The notes under the pieces were generated by a model, which ran no database searches, had not been told where the DNA came from, and saw nothing but the letters and a program-made list of their open reading frames with translations. Positions 7,775-15,902 of a DNA stretch of 49,224 nt are shown here, piece by piece. The stretch covers positions 1 through 49,224 of the forward strand of contig JAHHRH010000008.1 in the NCBI GenBank assembly GCA_020025915.1, in the 5' to 3' direction. The translations under genes were made by a program, and so were the position numbers. This DNA is from Sutterella sp. (GTDB lineage: Bacteria > Pseudomonadota > Gammaproteobacteria > Burkholderiales > Burkholderiaceae_F). How positions within the stretch are numbered: position 1 is the first letter of the stretch; each line of letters starts with the position of its first letter.

Positions 7775-9760
7775 ATGCATCTCTTTTTCGAAGAAGACGG
7801 TTCCTTTAAGGCTGGGAGTATTCTCAGTCAGGTCGGTAACGCATATCAGGTTCAACTGCCTACGGGACGTCGCACGAAGATTAAGGTGTCTCATTCCTTT
7901 TTTACGTTCGAACAACCGAGTCCTGCTGACTTAGTGACCCGCGCGCAGGCGATGGTGCCTGAATTGGATCCTGGGTTCTTATGGGAAGTCGCACCAGACA
8001 CTGAATTTACTTATGTCGATTTAGCGAAAGAATACTGGGGTGGCGATGAGGGCCCGATCGAAAAGGCTGCGCTTTTGTGGGCTTTACATGGTAATCCTGT
8101 GTACTTCTATCGTAAGGGGCGTGGTAACTATCGCCGTGCGCCTGAAGATATTCTGCAAAAGGCATTGGAAGCTCTCGAAAAGAAGCGTCGCCTTGAAGAG
8201 CAACGTAAGGTCTGGGTGGCTGATATGGTTGAAGGTCGTTTGCCAGATGTGATTCGCCAACAAGCCATGACCTTACTCATTCGTCCAGACAAAAATGGGA
8301 TCGAATGGAAGGCTCTGAATGATGCGGCCGCAGAAACGCGCCAGACTCCGCTTCGCTTATTGTTGCAGTTAGGTGCGATCCCATCGCCTTGGCGTTGGCA
8401 TGTCGATAGTTTTTATGCTACGAACTTTCCGCAGGGACGTGGTTTTCCATCAGATTTGCCCCTACCTACCGAGCAGGATTGGTCGCAATACCCGTTGGCT
8501 GGTGTTGAAGCTTTCTCGATTGACGATTCTGATACGACGGAAGTCGACGACGCAACGAGCGTGGTGCATTTAGGTGACGGTCGTACGCGTATTGGGATCC
8601 ATATTGCGGCGCCAGCCTTGGGCATTTTGCGTGACGATCCGTTAGATAAGGTGGCCCGTGCTCGTATGAGTACAGTCTATGCGCCTGGTCTTAAAACCAC
8701 GATGTTGCCAGATGCGTGGGTCAAAGCTTTCTCGTTAGACGAAGGCCGCCCCGTGCCTTGCTTATCGCTTTATGTGACGGTGGACGATGAGACACTAGGG
8801 ATCGAAAAAACTGAAACGCGTATCGAACGCGTGGTCGTCAAGCGCAATCTTCGTTACGACAAGATTGATGCGAGCGTCACAGAAGAAGCGATTCAGTCGG
8901 GGACTTTAGAGATTGAGTTTGCCAACGAAATTTGCTGGCTTTGGCATTTCGCAAAGAAACTCCAAAAGGATCGTGAAGAGGTACGCGGTCGACCTGAACC
9001 CGTCGGTCGTGTGGATTGGTTCTTCGCTCTCGAAGGCGAAGGTGAAGAAGCCATTATTCACGTGAAGGGTCGTCGACGCGGTGCGCCTTTGGATTTGGTC
9101 GTGGCAGAACTCATGATCTTTGCCAATAGCACTTGGGGGCTTTGGTTAGAAGAGCATGGCACGGCTGGGATTTATCGCTCGCAACGCATGGGTCGCGTGC
9201 GCATGAGTACGAGCCCGGGGCCTCATGATGGTCTTGGCGTGTTGCGCTACGCGTGGAGCACGTCTCCGTTGCGTCGTTATGTCGACTTAGTTAACCAGCG
9301 CCAAATGATCACGGCTGTGTTGGGTGAAGCGCCTGCCTATATGGGTAATGACGTGGATCTCTTTACGATCGTGAGCCAGTTCGATAATCTCTATTCGCTC
9401 TATGGTGACTTCCAGACGCGCATGGAGCGCTATTGGTCGCTTCGTTGGATTCTCCAAGAGGGGCTCAAAGAAATTGAAGCGATCGTCGTGAAGGGTGATT
9501 TGGTGCGTATTGACCGCTTGCCCTTTATGCAACGTGTGCCTGGTTTACCTGAAGACCTCGAGCGCGGTCGTAAGGTTCGACTTCAGATCATGGGGTGTGA
9601 CCTGGTTGACCTCGTGATGGATTCTAGACTGATTCGTGTTTTAGAAGAAACCGATGAAGTGGTAGAGGATCTTGACGACGTGGATACTGTCGAAGAAGTG
9701 ATGGATGAAGCGACTGAGGCAGAAAACGATGCGCCTGAGTCGACGACAAACGCGAGTTAA
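7775..9760 (+). CDS. RNase II/R-family exoribonuclease (RNB domain)
   Basis: A 661-residue 3'-to-5' exoribonuclease of the RNB family. The N-terminal part (to about 240) is a betaproteobacterial version of the RNA-binding region. The RNB catalytic motif is SIDDSDTTEVDDATS, with Asp250, Asp251, Asp258 and Asp259 as metal ligands. The later TSPLRRYVDLVNQRQ motif is the RNB substrate-gripping signature. The C-terminal 40 residues are strongly acidic, replacing a longer S1/basic tail. It differs enough from Escherichia coli rnb and rnr that neither symbol is given. It stands alone between two terminator/leader regions. No clear Shine-Dalgarno precedes the ATG. Confidence 0.88.
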   Translation: MHLFFEEDGSFKAGSILSQVGNAYQVQLPTGRRTKIKVSHSFFTFEQPSPADLVTRAQAMVPELDPGFLWEVAPDTEFTYVDLAKEYWGGDEGPIEKAALLWALHGNPVYFYRKGRGNYRRAPEDILQKALEALEKKRRLEEQRKVWVADMVEGRLPDVIRQQAMTLLIRPDKNGIEWKALNDAAAETRQTPLRLLLQLGAIPSPWRWHVDSFYATNFPQGRGFPSDLPLPTEQDWSQYPLAGVEAFSIDDSDTTEVDDATSVVHLGDGRTRIGIHIAAPALGILRDDPLDKVARARMSTVYAPGLKTTMLPDAWVKAFSLDEGRPVPCLSLYVTVDDETLGIEKTETRIERVVVKRNLRYDKIDASVTEEAIQSGTLEIEFANEICWLWHFAKKLQKDREEVRGRPEPVGRVDWFFALEGEGEEAIIHVKGRRRGAPLDLVVAELMIFANSTWGLWLEEHGTAGIYRSQRMGRVRMSTSPGPHDGLGVLRYAWSTSPLRRYVDLVNQRQMITAVLGEAPAYMGNDVDLFTIVSQFDNLYSLYGDFQTRMERYWSLRWILQEGLKEIEAIVVKGDLVRIDRLPFMQRVPGLPEDLERGRKVRLQIMGCDLVDLVMDSRLIRVLEETDEVVEDLDDVDTVEEVMDEATEAENDAPESTTNAS

Positions 9761-9912
9761 TCACTTTTTTTCATGAAATAAGGATGGGAAGCGGTAAAAA
9801 TTGAAGCTTTGCTTCCCATCGAGACGCTTCTCGTGGTAGTCTCGCACGTACTGAAAAACGGGTTATGAATCCTACCCATTCGGGATTCGAGATTAGGTGA
9901 TCGGAGACGATT
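9761..9912 (+). promoter_or_regulatory. mgtE leader region with two stem-loops
   Basis: This 152-bp gap before mgtE contains a perfect 10-bp inverted repeat (GATGGGAAGC 9783-9792 with GCTTCCCATC 9811-9820, 18-nt loop) and a second stem (GAATCC 9867-9872 with GGATTC 9883-9888). Neither is followed by a T-run. The first may be a Rho-independent remnant closing the nuclease gene or part of an mgtE leader. It does not match the M-box Mg2+ riboswitch of Firmicutes as far as can be judged by eye. Confidence 0.4.
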
Positions 9913-11397
9913 ATGCCGCATAGTCTGAAAGAACTTGACGAACTGCATGACGGTCAGGGTCACCTAGTACGTGACTCTGACGAAGCTTCTCGAGCGTTGG
10001 AATGGGTCCAACAGATTCTTGAGGATGACCAAGATAAGCATCGTCGAGATAAGCTTGAGAAAACCGATGAAGATGCGTTGCCCATTAGTGATGAAGCTGC
10101 TTCTGAGTTACGCCGTTTACTAGAACCCCTGCATCCTGCTGACGTAGCGTGGATCTTGGAAGCCTTGCCGCTGGACGAGCGTCTAGCTGTTTGGAACCTC
10201 GTTAAGAGTGAATCCGACGGTGACATTCTCGTTGAAGTGAATGATGGCGTTCGTGAGACCTTGATTGACGCCATGGATCGCGACGAACTCGTCGATGCTG
10301 TCGAAACCCTCGACACGGACGAGATCGCTGACTTGGTGGATGACTTGCCGCCAGATGTGATGGCGCAGGTTCAAGAAGGGCTTTCTCATGAAGAACGTGC
10401 GCAGTTGCGCGCGGCCATGTCTTACCCCGAAGACAGCGTGGGTGCGCGCATGGACTTCGAGATCGTTTCAATTCGTGAAGAAACGACGATCGAATTGGTG
10501 CTTCGTTATTTGCGTCGCTTTGATACATTGCCTGACCACACTGACCAGGTGTTTGTGGTGGATCGTTTGGGGCATCTCAAGGGAACGCTCTCTTTGGCGC
10601 AATTGCTGACCACGGATCCCGCGGTTCCCGTCAAGGATCTGATGCACACCGACATGCTGACGCTGAATCCGCTTGAAGATTCTAGTGATGCGGCTCAAGC
10701 CTTCGAACGCTATGACTTGGTGAGTGCACCCGTGGTGGACGAAGCGGGGCGTCTTGTCGGTCGATTGACGGTGAACGAAATCGTTGACGTCATCCGTGAA
10801 GAAAGTGAAGAAGATGCGTTTGCGGCGGTGGGTCTTGATGATGAACAGGACATCTTCGCAAGCGTATGGGAAACCGCTAAGAGTCGTTGGCTTTGGTTGG
10901 GTGTGAATTTGTGCACCGCTTTCTTTGCATCGCGTGTGATTTCTGCCTTTGACGGCACGATTGAACGTGTGGTGGCATTGGCTGCTTTGATGCCGATTGT
11001 GGCTGGGATGGCCGGTAACTCTGGTAACCAAACCTTGACGCTATTGGTGCGTTCCTTGGCGATGGGGCAGGTGACTGAAGCCAATAAAGCCGATCTCATT
11101 AAAAAGGAAGTCTTAGTTTCGATCATTAATGGCATTTTGTGGGGTGCGATTGCGGGTCTTTGCGCTTGGGCACTCTATTGGAATTCGCCAGAAGGTATGA
11201 TGTTGGGCTTTGTGATGTTCCTTGCGATGTTACTCAACATCATTCAAGGGGCTGTTGTTGGGTTGGCCGTACCGTTGATCCTGCGATATTTTGATCGCGA
11301 TCCGGCGATGGGTGGGTCGGTGCTTCTGACCTTTACGACAGACTCGGGGGGGTTCTTGATTTTCTTGGGGCTTGCCACGCTCTTCTTTGGTGGATAA
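9913..11397 (+). CDS. mgtE: MgtE-family magnesium transporter
   Basis: A 494-residue Mg2+ channel/transporter of the inner membrane. It has the cytoplasmic MgtE N domain (about 60-170), tandem CBS domains (about 175-295) that sense Mg2+, and about five transmembrane helices from residue 325 on. The pore signature MPIVAGMAGNSGNQ lies at 360-373. Many acidic residues in the N and CBS domains (LVDDLPPD, DTDEIADL) agree with Mg2+ sensing. The first 60 residues are an acidic, non-conserved extension. GGAGACG just before the ATG is a close-set ribosome binding site. It ends at a bidirectional terminator. Confidence 0.95.
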   Translation: MPHSLKELDELHDGQGHLVRDSDEASRALEWVQQILEDDQDKHRRDKLEKTDEDALPISDEAASELRRLLEPLHPADVAWILEALPLDERLAVWNLVKSESDGDILVEVNDGVRETLIDAMDRDELVDAVETLDTDEIADLVDDLPPDVMAQVQEGLSHEERAQLRAAMSYPEDSVGARMDFEIVSIREETTIELVLRYLRRFDTLPDHTDQVFVVDRLGHLKGTLSLAQLLTTDPAVPVKDLMHTDMLTLNPLEDSSDAAQAFERYDLVSAPVVDEAGRLVGRLTVNEIVDVIREESEEDAFAAVGLDDEQDIFASVWETAKSRWLWLGVNLCTAFFASRVISAFDGTIERVVALAALMPIVAGMAGNSGNQTLTLLVRSLAMGQVTEANKADLIKKEVLVSIINGILWGAIAGLCAWALYWNSPEGMMLGFVMFLAMLLNIIQGAVVGLAVPLILRYFDRDPAMGGSVLLTFTTDSGGFLIFLGLATLFFGG

Positions 11398-11410
11398 GGC
11401 TTCTGATAAA

Positions 11411-11440
11411 AACACAAGCGGCGCTCAAGTGAGCGCCGTT
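11411..11440. terminator. Bidirectional terminator between mgtE and the KTSC gene
   Basis: A 9-bp GC-rich stem (CGGCGCTCA 11419-11427 with TGAGCGCCG 11430-11438) lies between converging genes. The minus strand has a T-run (GTGTTTTT) shortly after the stem; the plus-strand T-tract is weak (GTTGGTGTATTT). Confidence 0.72.
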
Positions 11441-11447
11441 GGTGTAT

Positions 11448-11735
11448 TTAGAGTTCGCCAAAAAGCCGTTTGAGCTCATCCATACTCTTGCTGGCTTTCA
11501 GGGGGGCTATGTCGGTTTCTTTTGCGGAGATTTCTCGAATGGTGTAATTCTCTTCAATTACGTCGCGCCAGTAGCTCCCAGGTGCCCCCGAATTTAAGAA
11601 GCGATCAGCCACTTCTGCGCCCACGTTTTCGACGCGGACTAAACGATGAGTATCGAATTCCACGTCGAGGTAACGCTCTCGAGAAGAATACCCAGCGGAC
11701 AAGATGCCGCCACGGTGAATAGGTCTGCGTTTCAT
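11448..11735 (-). CDS. KTSC-domain small protein
   Basis: A 95-residue protein whose first 70 residues fit the KTSC domain: an ILSAGYSSRERYLDVEF strand pair, VENVGAEVADRFLNSGAPG and a final YTIREI. KTSC domains are found alone or fused to nucleic-acid enzymes and phage proteins, with no firm function. ATG 11735 is preceded by GGAGG at 5-6 nt, so the longer frame reaching 11858 is rejected. The C-terminus is helical and charged. It converges on mgtE and is divergent from the transglycosylase gene. Confidence 0.78.
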   Translation of the reverse strand: MKRRPIHRGGILSAGYSSRERYLDVEFDTHRLVRVENVGAEVADRFLNSGAPGSYWRDVIEENYTIREISAKETDIAPLKASKSMDELKRLFGEL

Positions 11736-11875
11736 CTCTGCCTCCGCATGATAAAACTGTTGTTCGAACGAGTCTTTTAATTGTAATCTCTTCGACAAAC
11801 ATTGCCAAAAGTCGAAAAAAAGCATCTCAAAACGCATTTTTTTGTGTTTTCGTTGCATACTGAAGCCAAAATCAC

Positions 11876-11905
11876 TTGAACTGAAAGAAGTTTTTTTGTT
11901 AGGAT
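11876..11905 (+). promoter_or_regulatory. Candidate promoter for the transglycosylase gene
   Basis: TTGAAC (11876-11881) and TAGGAT (11900-11905) are spaced by 18 bp, each matching four of six consensus bases. The start site would fall near 11912, giving a leader of about 115 nt that contains the nested stems at 11939-11998. Confidence 0.35.
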
Positions 11906-11938
11906 CGGCCTCCTGTTTAATTCAAAAGAGGTTTTGAG

Positions 11939-11998
11939 GTCCTGGTTAACCCTAGGAACCGGAGTGTATACCGCTCCCGTTAACCCCGTTTTAGGGAC
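11939..11998 (+). ncRNA. Candidate structured 5' leader RNA before the transglycosylase gene
   Basis: Three nested helices can form. The outer is GUCCU (11939-11943) with GGGAC (11994-11998), the middle GGUUAAC (11944-11950) with GUUAACC (11979-11985), and the inner GGAGU (11961-11965) with GCUCC (11973-11977). The outer and middle 5' arms are contiguous. No known riboswitch class was recognised. The fold was found by eye and not scored for energy. Confidence 0.4.
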
Positions 11999-12025
11999 TT
12001 AACGTCGCATCTGCCCAATCTAGTT

Positions 12026-12922
12026 ATGATTTCAACTCAACGTCGCCGTTCGCTTTTACTTTCACCAGTTGTTCCAGCGCTCTTGATTTCGGCAACTGTG
12101 GGAACTTTGGCGTATTTGGCTAATCCCATCCCGTCTACTCCTGACACAGTTCCTGCTGTGGTCGCTACAGAAATGCTCAAGGTTGTCGAACCGACCTTGA
12201 TGCCACCTAAGGCCTCAGAATCCCAGACGACGGTTTCAATGGCAGACGTTTCAGTGCCACAAAGCGTGGCGTCTGATCAAGTGGTTGATCTCACACCTAA
12301 ATTAGAAGCAAAAGTTGCGCACGGTAGCGCCCGACATGAGGTTGCTGTGTACGTGAGCCGTACTTTCCATATTCCGATGCGTGAAGCACGTCAGGTGACG
12401 GACTGGGCGGTTGAAATTGGTGAATCTCGTAATTTGGATCCGTTATTGATTTTGGCGGTTATTGGTACTGAGTCAAGCTTTAAGCCGCAGGCTCGCTCTA
12501 AGGTGGGGGCTGAAGGTTTGATGCAGGTGATGACGAGCGTTCACGCTGAAAAGTTTGAGCCGTTCGGTGGTCCTGAAGCTGCCTTTGACCCTTATGCCAA
12601 TATGGTGGTAGGTACCGACATTCTTGCGTACCTCATTCGTCGTACGGGCAGTATTCAACGTGCGTTGAAGTGGTATAGCGGTGCAGCGAATTTGCCGAAT
12701 GATCGTGGTTACGGTGCCCGCGTTCTGCGTGAGCACGGGTTACTCAGTGTGGCCGCTGAAGGTCAATCCGATAAAGCTGTGAAGTTACATCGTGCTGGTA
12801 AAAGGTCGCTAGAAGCGCCTGCTGTTGGTGTGCAACAGATGACGTTTACCCGTTGGGTGAAGTTGTCAGAAAAGGCCGTGGTGCGTACTCATGCGCATAC
12901 CTTAGGTATGCCATGCGCTTGA
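12026..12922 (+). CDS. SLT-type lytic transglycosylase
   Basis: A 298-residue murein lytic transglycosylase that cleaves MurNAc-GlcNAc bonds in the periplasm. A membrane anchor/signal (about 10-31, after TQRRRS) precedes a low-complexity Pro/Val-rich spacer (35-95). The SLT domain spans about 130-250, with catalytic Glu149 in VIGTESSF, GLMQVM (164-169) and the ALKWYSGAAN motif. No lipobox Cys was seen, so it should be membrane-tethered or secreted. No strong Shine-Dalgarno is visible before the ATG. An unusual structured leader lies upstream. Confidence 0.88.
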   Translation: MISTQRRRSLLLSPVVPALLISATVGTLAYLANPIPSTPDTVPAVVATEMLKVVEPTLMPPKASESQTTVSMADVSVPQSVASDQVVDLTPKLEAKVAHGSARHEVAVYVSRTFHIPMREARQVTDWAVEIGESRNLDPLLILAVIGTESSFKPQARSKVGAEGLMQVMTSVHAEKFEPFGGPEAAFDPYANMVVGTDILAYLIRRTGSIQRALKWYSGAANLPNDRGYGARVLREHGLLSVAAEGQSDKAVKLHRAGKRSLEAPAVGVQQMTFTRWVKLSEKAVVRTHAHTLGMPCA

Positions 12923-12935
12923 TCTTGATCAAGCG
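12916..12935. repeat. Inverted repeat across the transglycosylase stop codon
   Basis: CGCTTGATC (12916-12924), TT, GATCAAGCG (12927-12935): a perfect 9-bp inverted repeat overlapping the stop codon, between converging genes. No T-run follows on either strand. It may act as a weak terminator or 3'-end stabiliser. Confidence 0.45.
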
Positions 12936-12939
12936 ACGC

Positions 12940-13692
12940 TTAAAAACCAGCGTAGTCGCCAGACAACGTATTTAACCAAACCGCAGCAGCCAAGCCTGCG
13001 GTTTCGGTTCTTAAGACGCGAGGTCCTAAGAGAATAGGTTCCCAACCCGTTTCTTGGGCTAACGCAATTTCTTCAGGTGAGAATCCGCCTTCGGGACCCA
13101 CGGCAAAGACAACAGATTGTTCTTTACCTGTGATTTTTGTGCCAGCGGTTGCGCCTGGTGCTAGTAGCAAACGGCGGTCACCTTGTGTGGTGGTCATGGC
13201 TTCAGTAAAAGAAGTCACTCCTCGAATGTCAGGTACCACATTGCGACCACATTGTTCGGTGGCAGAAATGGCAATATCTCGCAACTTTTGAAGACGCTTT
13301 TCGAGTCGATCGCCACTTAAACGCGTCACGCAGCGTGCGGCAGGTGTTAGGACGATCTCGGTCACGCCCGTTTCGACTGCTTTTTCAATAATCCAATCGA
13401 GCTTATCAGGGGAGACGAGCGCCTGCACGAGCGTCATACGAATCGGTGTTTCGTTTTTTGGATTTTCCACCGTTTGCAGAGTGACAAAAGCCCCTTTGTG
13501 ATCAAAGCGAATCGTACCGCGCCATTGAGGTCCTGTACCAACATAAAGTACGACTTCTTCGCCCGTTCGAAGGCGTAAAGCGCGTCCAGCATGATGGGCG
13601 GCTTTGGCGGGCAACATAACTTCATGACCTTGAGACATGGCCTCATTGAGTGCAGTCGCAGAAAGAGAAACGTAAAAGCGTGGGGCGGCCAT
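12940..13692 (-). CDS. rsmE: 16S rRNA m3U1498 methyltransferase
   Basis: RsmE methylates N3 of U1498 in 16S rRNA. The 250-residue protein has the N-terminal PUA-like domain and a C-terminal SPOUT knot with AVGPEGGFSPEEI (197-209) and LGPRVLRTETA (222-232), both part of the SAM-binding trefoil knot. ATG 13692 is preceded by GGAG at 6 nt, which decides it over the ATG at 13704. It converges on the transglycosylase gene and is divergent from tkt. Confidence 0.95.
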   Translation of the reverse strand: MAAPRFYVSLSATALNEAMSQGHEVMLPAKAAHHAGRALRLRTGEEVVLYVGTGPQWRGTIRFDHKGAFVTLQTVENPKNETPIRMTLVQALVSPDKLDWIIEKAVETGVTEIVLTPAARCVTRLSGDRLEKRLQKLRDIAISATEQCGRNVVPDIRGVTSFTEAMTTTQGDRRLLLAPGATAGTKITGKEQSVVFAVGPEGGFSPEEIALAQETGWEPILLGPRVLRTETAGLAAAVWLNTLSGDYAGF

Positions 13693-13792
13693 GAAAAACT
13701 CCATATGAGAAACACAAAAAAGCGCTCAACGACGAGGGTTCTAGATATTAGTAGGTATTCCTAGAGATTGTTGCTAAAATAATAGATTAAGT

Positions 13793-13824
13793 CAGTGGAC
13801 AAAGTGTTGACTTCGTTGCCACTG
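13793..13824. promoter_or_regulatory. Inverted repeat in the tkt upstream region
   Basis: CAGTGG (13793-13798) and CCACTG (13819-13824) form a 6-bp inverted repeat spaced by 20 bp, 45 bp before tkt, with TTGACT between the arms. It could be an operator of the tkt-gap operon. No known site was recognised and chance is possible. Confidence 0.25.
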
Positions 13825-13868
13825 AGTATTTCTCTTCAGGTTTTTCTCAATCAGCCTCAATAAAGATT

Positions 13869-15881
13869 ATGACCTCTCAAGCCTCTGCACAGATGATGGC
13901 CAATGCCATTCGTGCGCTCAGCATGGATGCCGTCCAGAAAGCCAAGTCCGGTCACCCGGGCATGCCGATGGGCATGGCCGATATCGCCACGGCCCTGTGG
14001 TCGCGTCACCTTCGTTTCAATCCTGTGAATCCGAAGTGGCTCGGTCGCGATCGCTTCATCCTTTCTAATGGCCATGGTTCGATGTTGCAGTATTCGCTTC
14101 TTCATCTGACCGGTTTCGATCTCTCCATGGATGACCTCAAGGCCTTCCGTCAGTTGCACAGCAAGACGCCGGGCCATCCTGAAGTGGACGTGACCCCGGG
14201 TGTCGAAACCACGACGGGCCCGCTCGGTCAAGGGATTGCCAACGGTGTGGGCATGGCCCTCGCTGAAAAGATGTTGGCTGAAGAATTTAACCGTGAAGGT
14301 TTCCCGGTGATTGATAACCACACCTATGTTTTCTTGGGTGATGGTTGTTTGATGGAAGGTATTAGCCACGAAGTTTGTTCGTTAGCGGGTGTTTGGAAGC
14401 TCAATAAGCTTATCGCTATCTATGACGACAACGGCATTTCGATTGACGGTGACGTCAAGGGTTGGTTTGCTGACGATACGCGTGGCCGTTTTGAAGCCTA
14501 TGGTTGGCATGTGATTGGTCCAGTCGATGGCCATGATATCGATGCCATGGACGTAGCCATTGCAGAAGCTAAGCGTTCTGAAGATAAGCCGACCTTGATC
14601 ATTGCTCGTACGACGATCGGTAAGGGTTCTCCGAACCGTCAGGGTACGGCTAAGGTTCATGGTGAAGCTCTGGGTGATGAAGAAATCGCTGCGACGCGTG
14701 CCACCATTGGTTGGCCGTATGCCCCATTTGAAGTGCCGCAAGAAGTCTATGACGCTTGGGATCATCGTGCTGAAGGCGTTCGCATTGAAGGCGAATGGCA
14801 GACGATGTACCAGGGCTATGAAGCTCAGTATCCAGAATTGGCCGCTGAATTGAAGCGTCGCTTGGCCGGCGACTTGCCTGCAGACTGGAGCGATACGGTG
14901 ATGGATGCGCTCTGCGCGGCTGAAGAAGCGGCTGAAACGATCGCGACCCGTAAGGCTAGCCAGAAGGCTTTGAATGCCCTTGCACCGAAGTTGCCTGAAC
15001 TTTTGGGTGGTTCGGCTGACTTAACGGGTTCTAACCTCACCAATTGGACAGGTGTGAAGTCTCTCAATACGGGTGACTTTATGGCTCGCCATATTAGTTA
15101 TGGTGTGCGTGAATTCGGTATGTCGGCCATCATGAACGGTATGGCGCTCTATGGTGGCTTTATCCCGTACGCTGCAACCTTCTTGACGTTCTCTGACTAT
15201 TCTCGTAACGCACTTCGCATGTCTGCCCTGATGAAGCAGCGTGTGATCAATGTCTTTACGCATGACTCGATCGGTCTGGGTGAAGACGGTCCGACGCACC
15301 AGTCGGTTGAACATGTGCCGAGCCTTCGCTTGATCCCAGGTAATCACGTGTGGCGTCCAGCCGATACGATTGAAACGATCGTGGCATGGGCTAGCGCGAT
15401 TGAACGTCGTGATGGGCCTTCTTGCTTAGTCTTTACACGCCAGAATGTGCCTTTCTTGGATCGTGATGAAGTCGACGCTGATGCCATCGCTCGTGGCGGC
15501 TATGTTGCGGCTGAAGCCCCGGCTGGTGCTGGCGAAGCGCAAGTGATCCTTTTGGCGACTGGCTCCGAAGTGGGTCTCGCGATGAAGGCACGTGCAGAAT
15601 TGACGGCTCGTAATGTTCAGGTTCGTGTGGTTTCGATGCCTTGCACGAACGTCTTTGACGAACAGGACGAAGCTTATCGTCGTGAAGTGTTGCCAGCTGG
15701 TGTGCCTGTCCTCGCGATTGAAGCCGCGAAGACAGATCTCTGGTACAAGTATTTTTCTGGCAAGGGTGATGTCCTTGGCATTGATACGTTCGGCGAAAGC
15801 GCGCCGGCCGGCGTTCTTTGGGAACGTTTCGGCTTTACGGTTGACAATGTGGTTGCCAAGGCTGAGCAACTTCTTAAGTAA
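13869..15881 (+). CDS. tkt: Transketolase
   Basis: Thiamine-diphosphate enzyme moving two-carbon units between ketoses and aldoses in the non-oxidative pentose phosphate pathway. The 670-residue length is typical. Visible motifs are KAKSGHPGMPMGMAD near the N-terminus, the SNGHGSMLQYSLLHL segment, the ThDP/metal motif GDGCLMEGISHEV followed by DDNGISIDG, and the pyrimidine-domain EDGPTHQSVEH. Codon choice is strongly biased (AAG, GAA, CGT, GGT), unlike many neighbours, suggesting high expression. gap follows after 21 nt. In organisms that use little sugar, this gene mainly supplies pentoses and erythrose 4-phosphate. Confidence 0.97.
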   Translation: MTSQASAQMMANAIRALSMDAVQKAKSGHPGMPMGMADIATALWSRHLRFNPVNPKWLGRDRFILSNGHGSMLQYSLLHLTGFDLSMDDLKAFRQLHSKTPGHPEVDVTPGVETTTGPLGQGIANGVGMALAEKMLAEEFNREGFPVIDNHTYVFLGDGCLMEGISHEVCSLAGVWKLNKLIAIYDDNGISIDGDVKGWFADDTRGRFEAYGWHVIGPVDGHDIDAMDVAIAEAKRSEDKPTLIIARTTIGKGSPNRQGTAKVHGEALGDEEIAATRATIGWPYAPFEVPQEVYDAWDHRAEGVRIEGEWQTMYQGYEAQYPELAAELKRRLAGDLPADWSDTVMDALCAAEEAAETIATRKASQKALNALAPKLPELLGGSADLTGSNLTNWTGVKSLNTGDFMARHISYGVREFGMSAIMNGMALYGGFIPYAATFLTFSDYSRNALRMSALMKQRVINVFTHDSIGLGEDGPTHQSVEHVPSLRLIPGNHVWRPADTIETIVAWASAIERRDGPSCLVFTRQNVPFLDRDEVDADAIARGGYVAAEAPAGAGEAQVILLATGSEVGLAMKARAELTARNVQVRVVSMPCTNVFDEQDEAYRREVLPAGVPVLAIEAAKTDLWYKYFSGKGDVLGIDTFGESAPAGVLWERFGFTVDNVVAKAEQLLK

Positions 15882-15902
15882 TTACAAACTGAAGGATTTG
15901 AA

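Noticed and set aside
9761..9912. M-box magnesium riboswitch before mgtE
   Set aside because: The region is shorter than an M-box, and the conserved core was not recognised; it is listed only as a structured leader.
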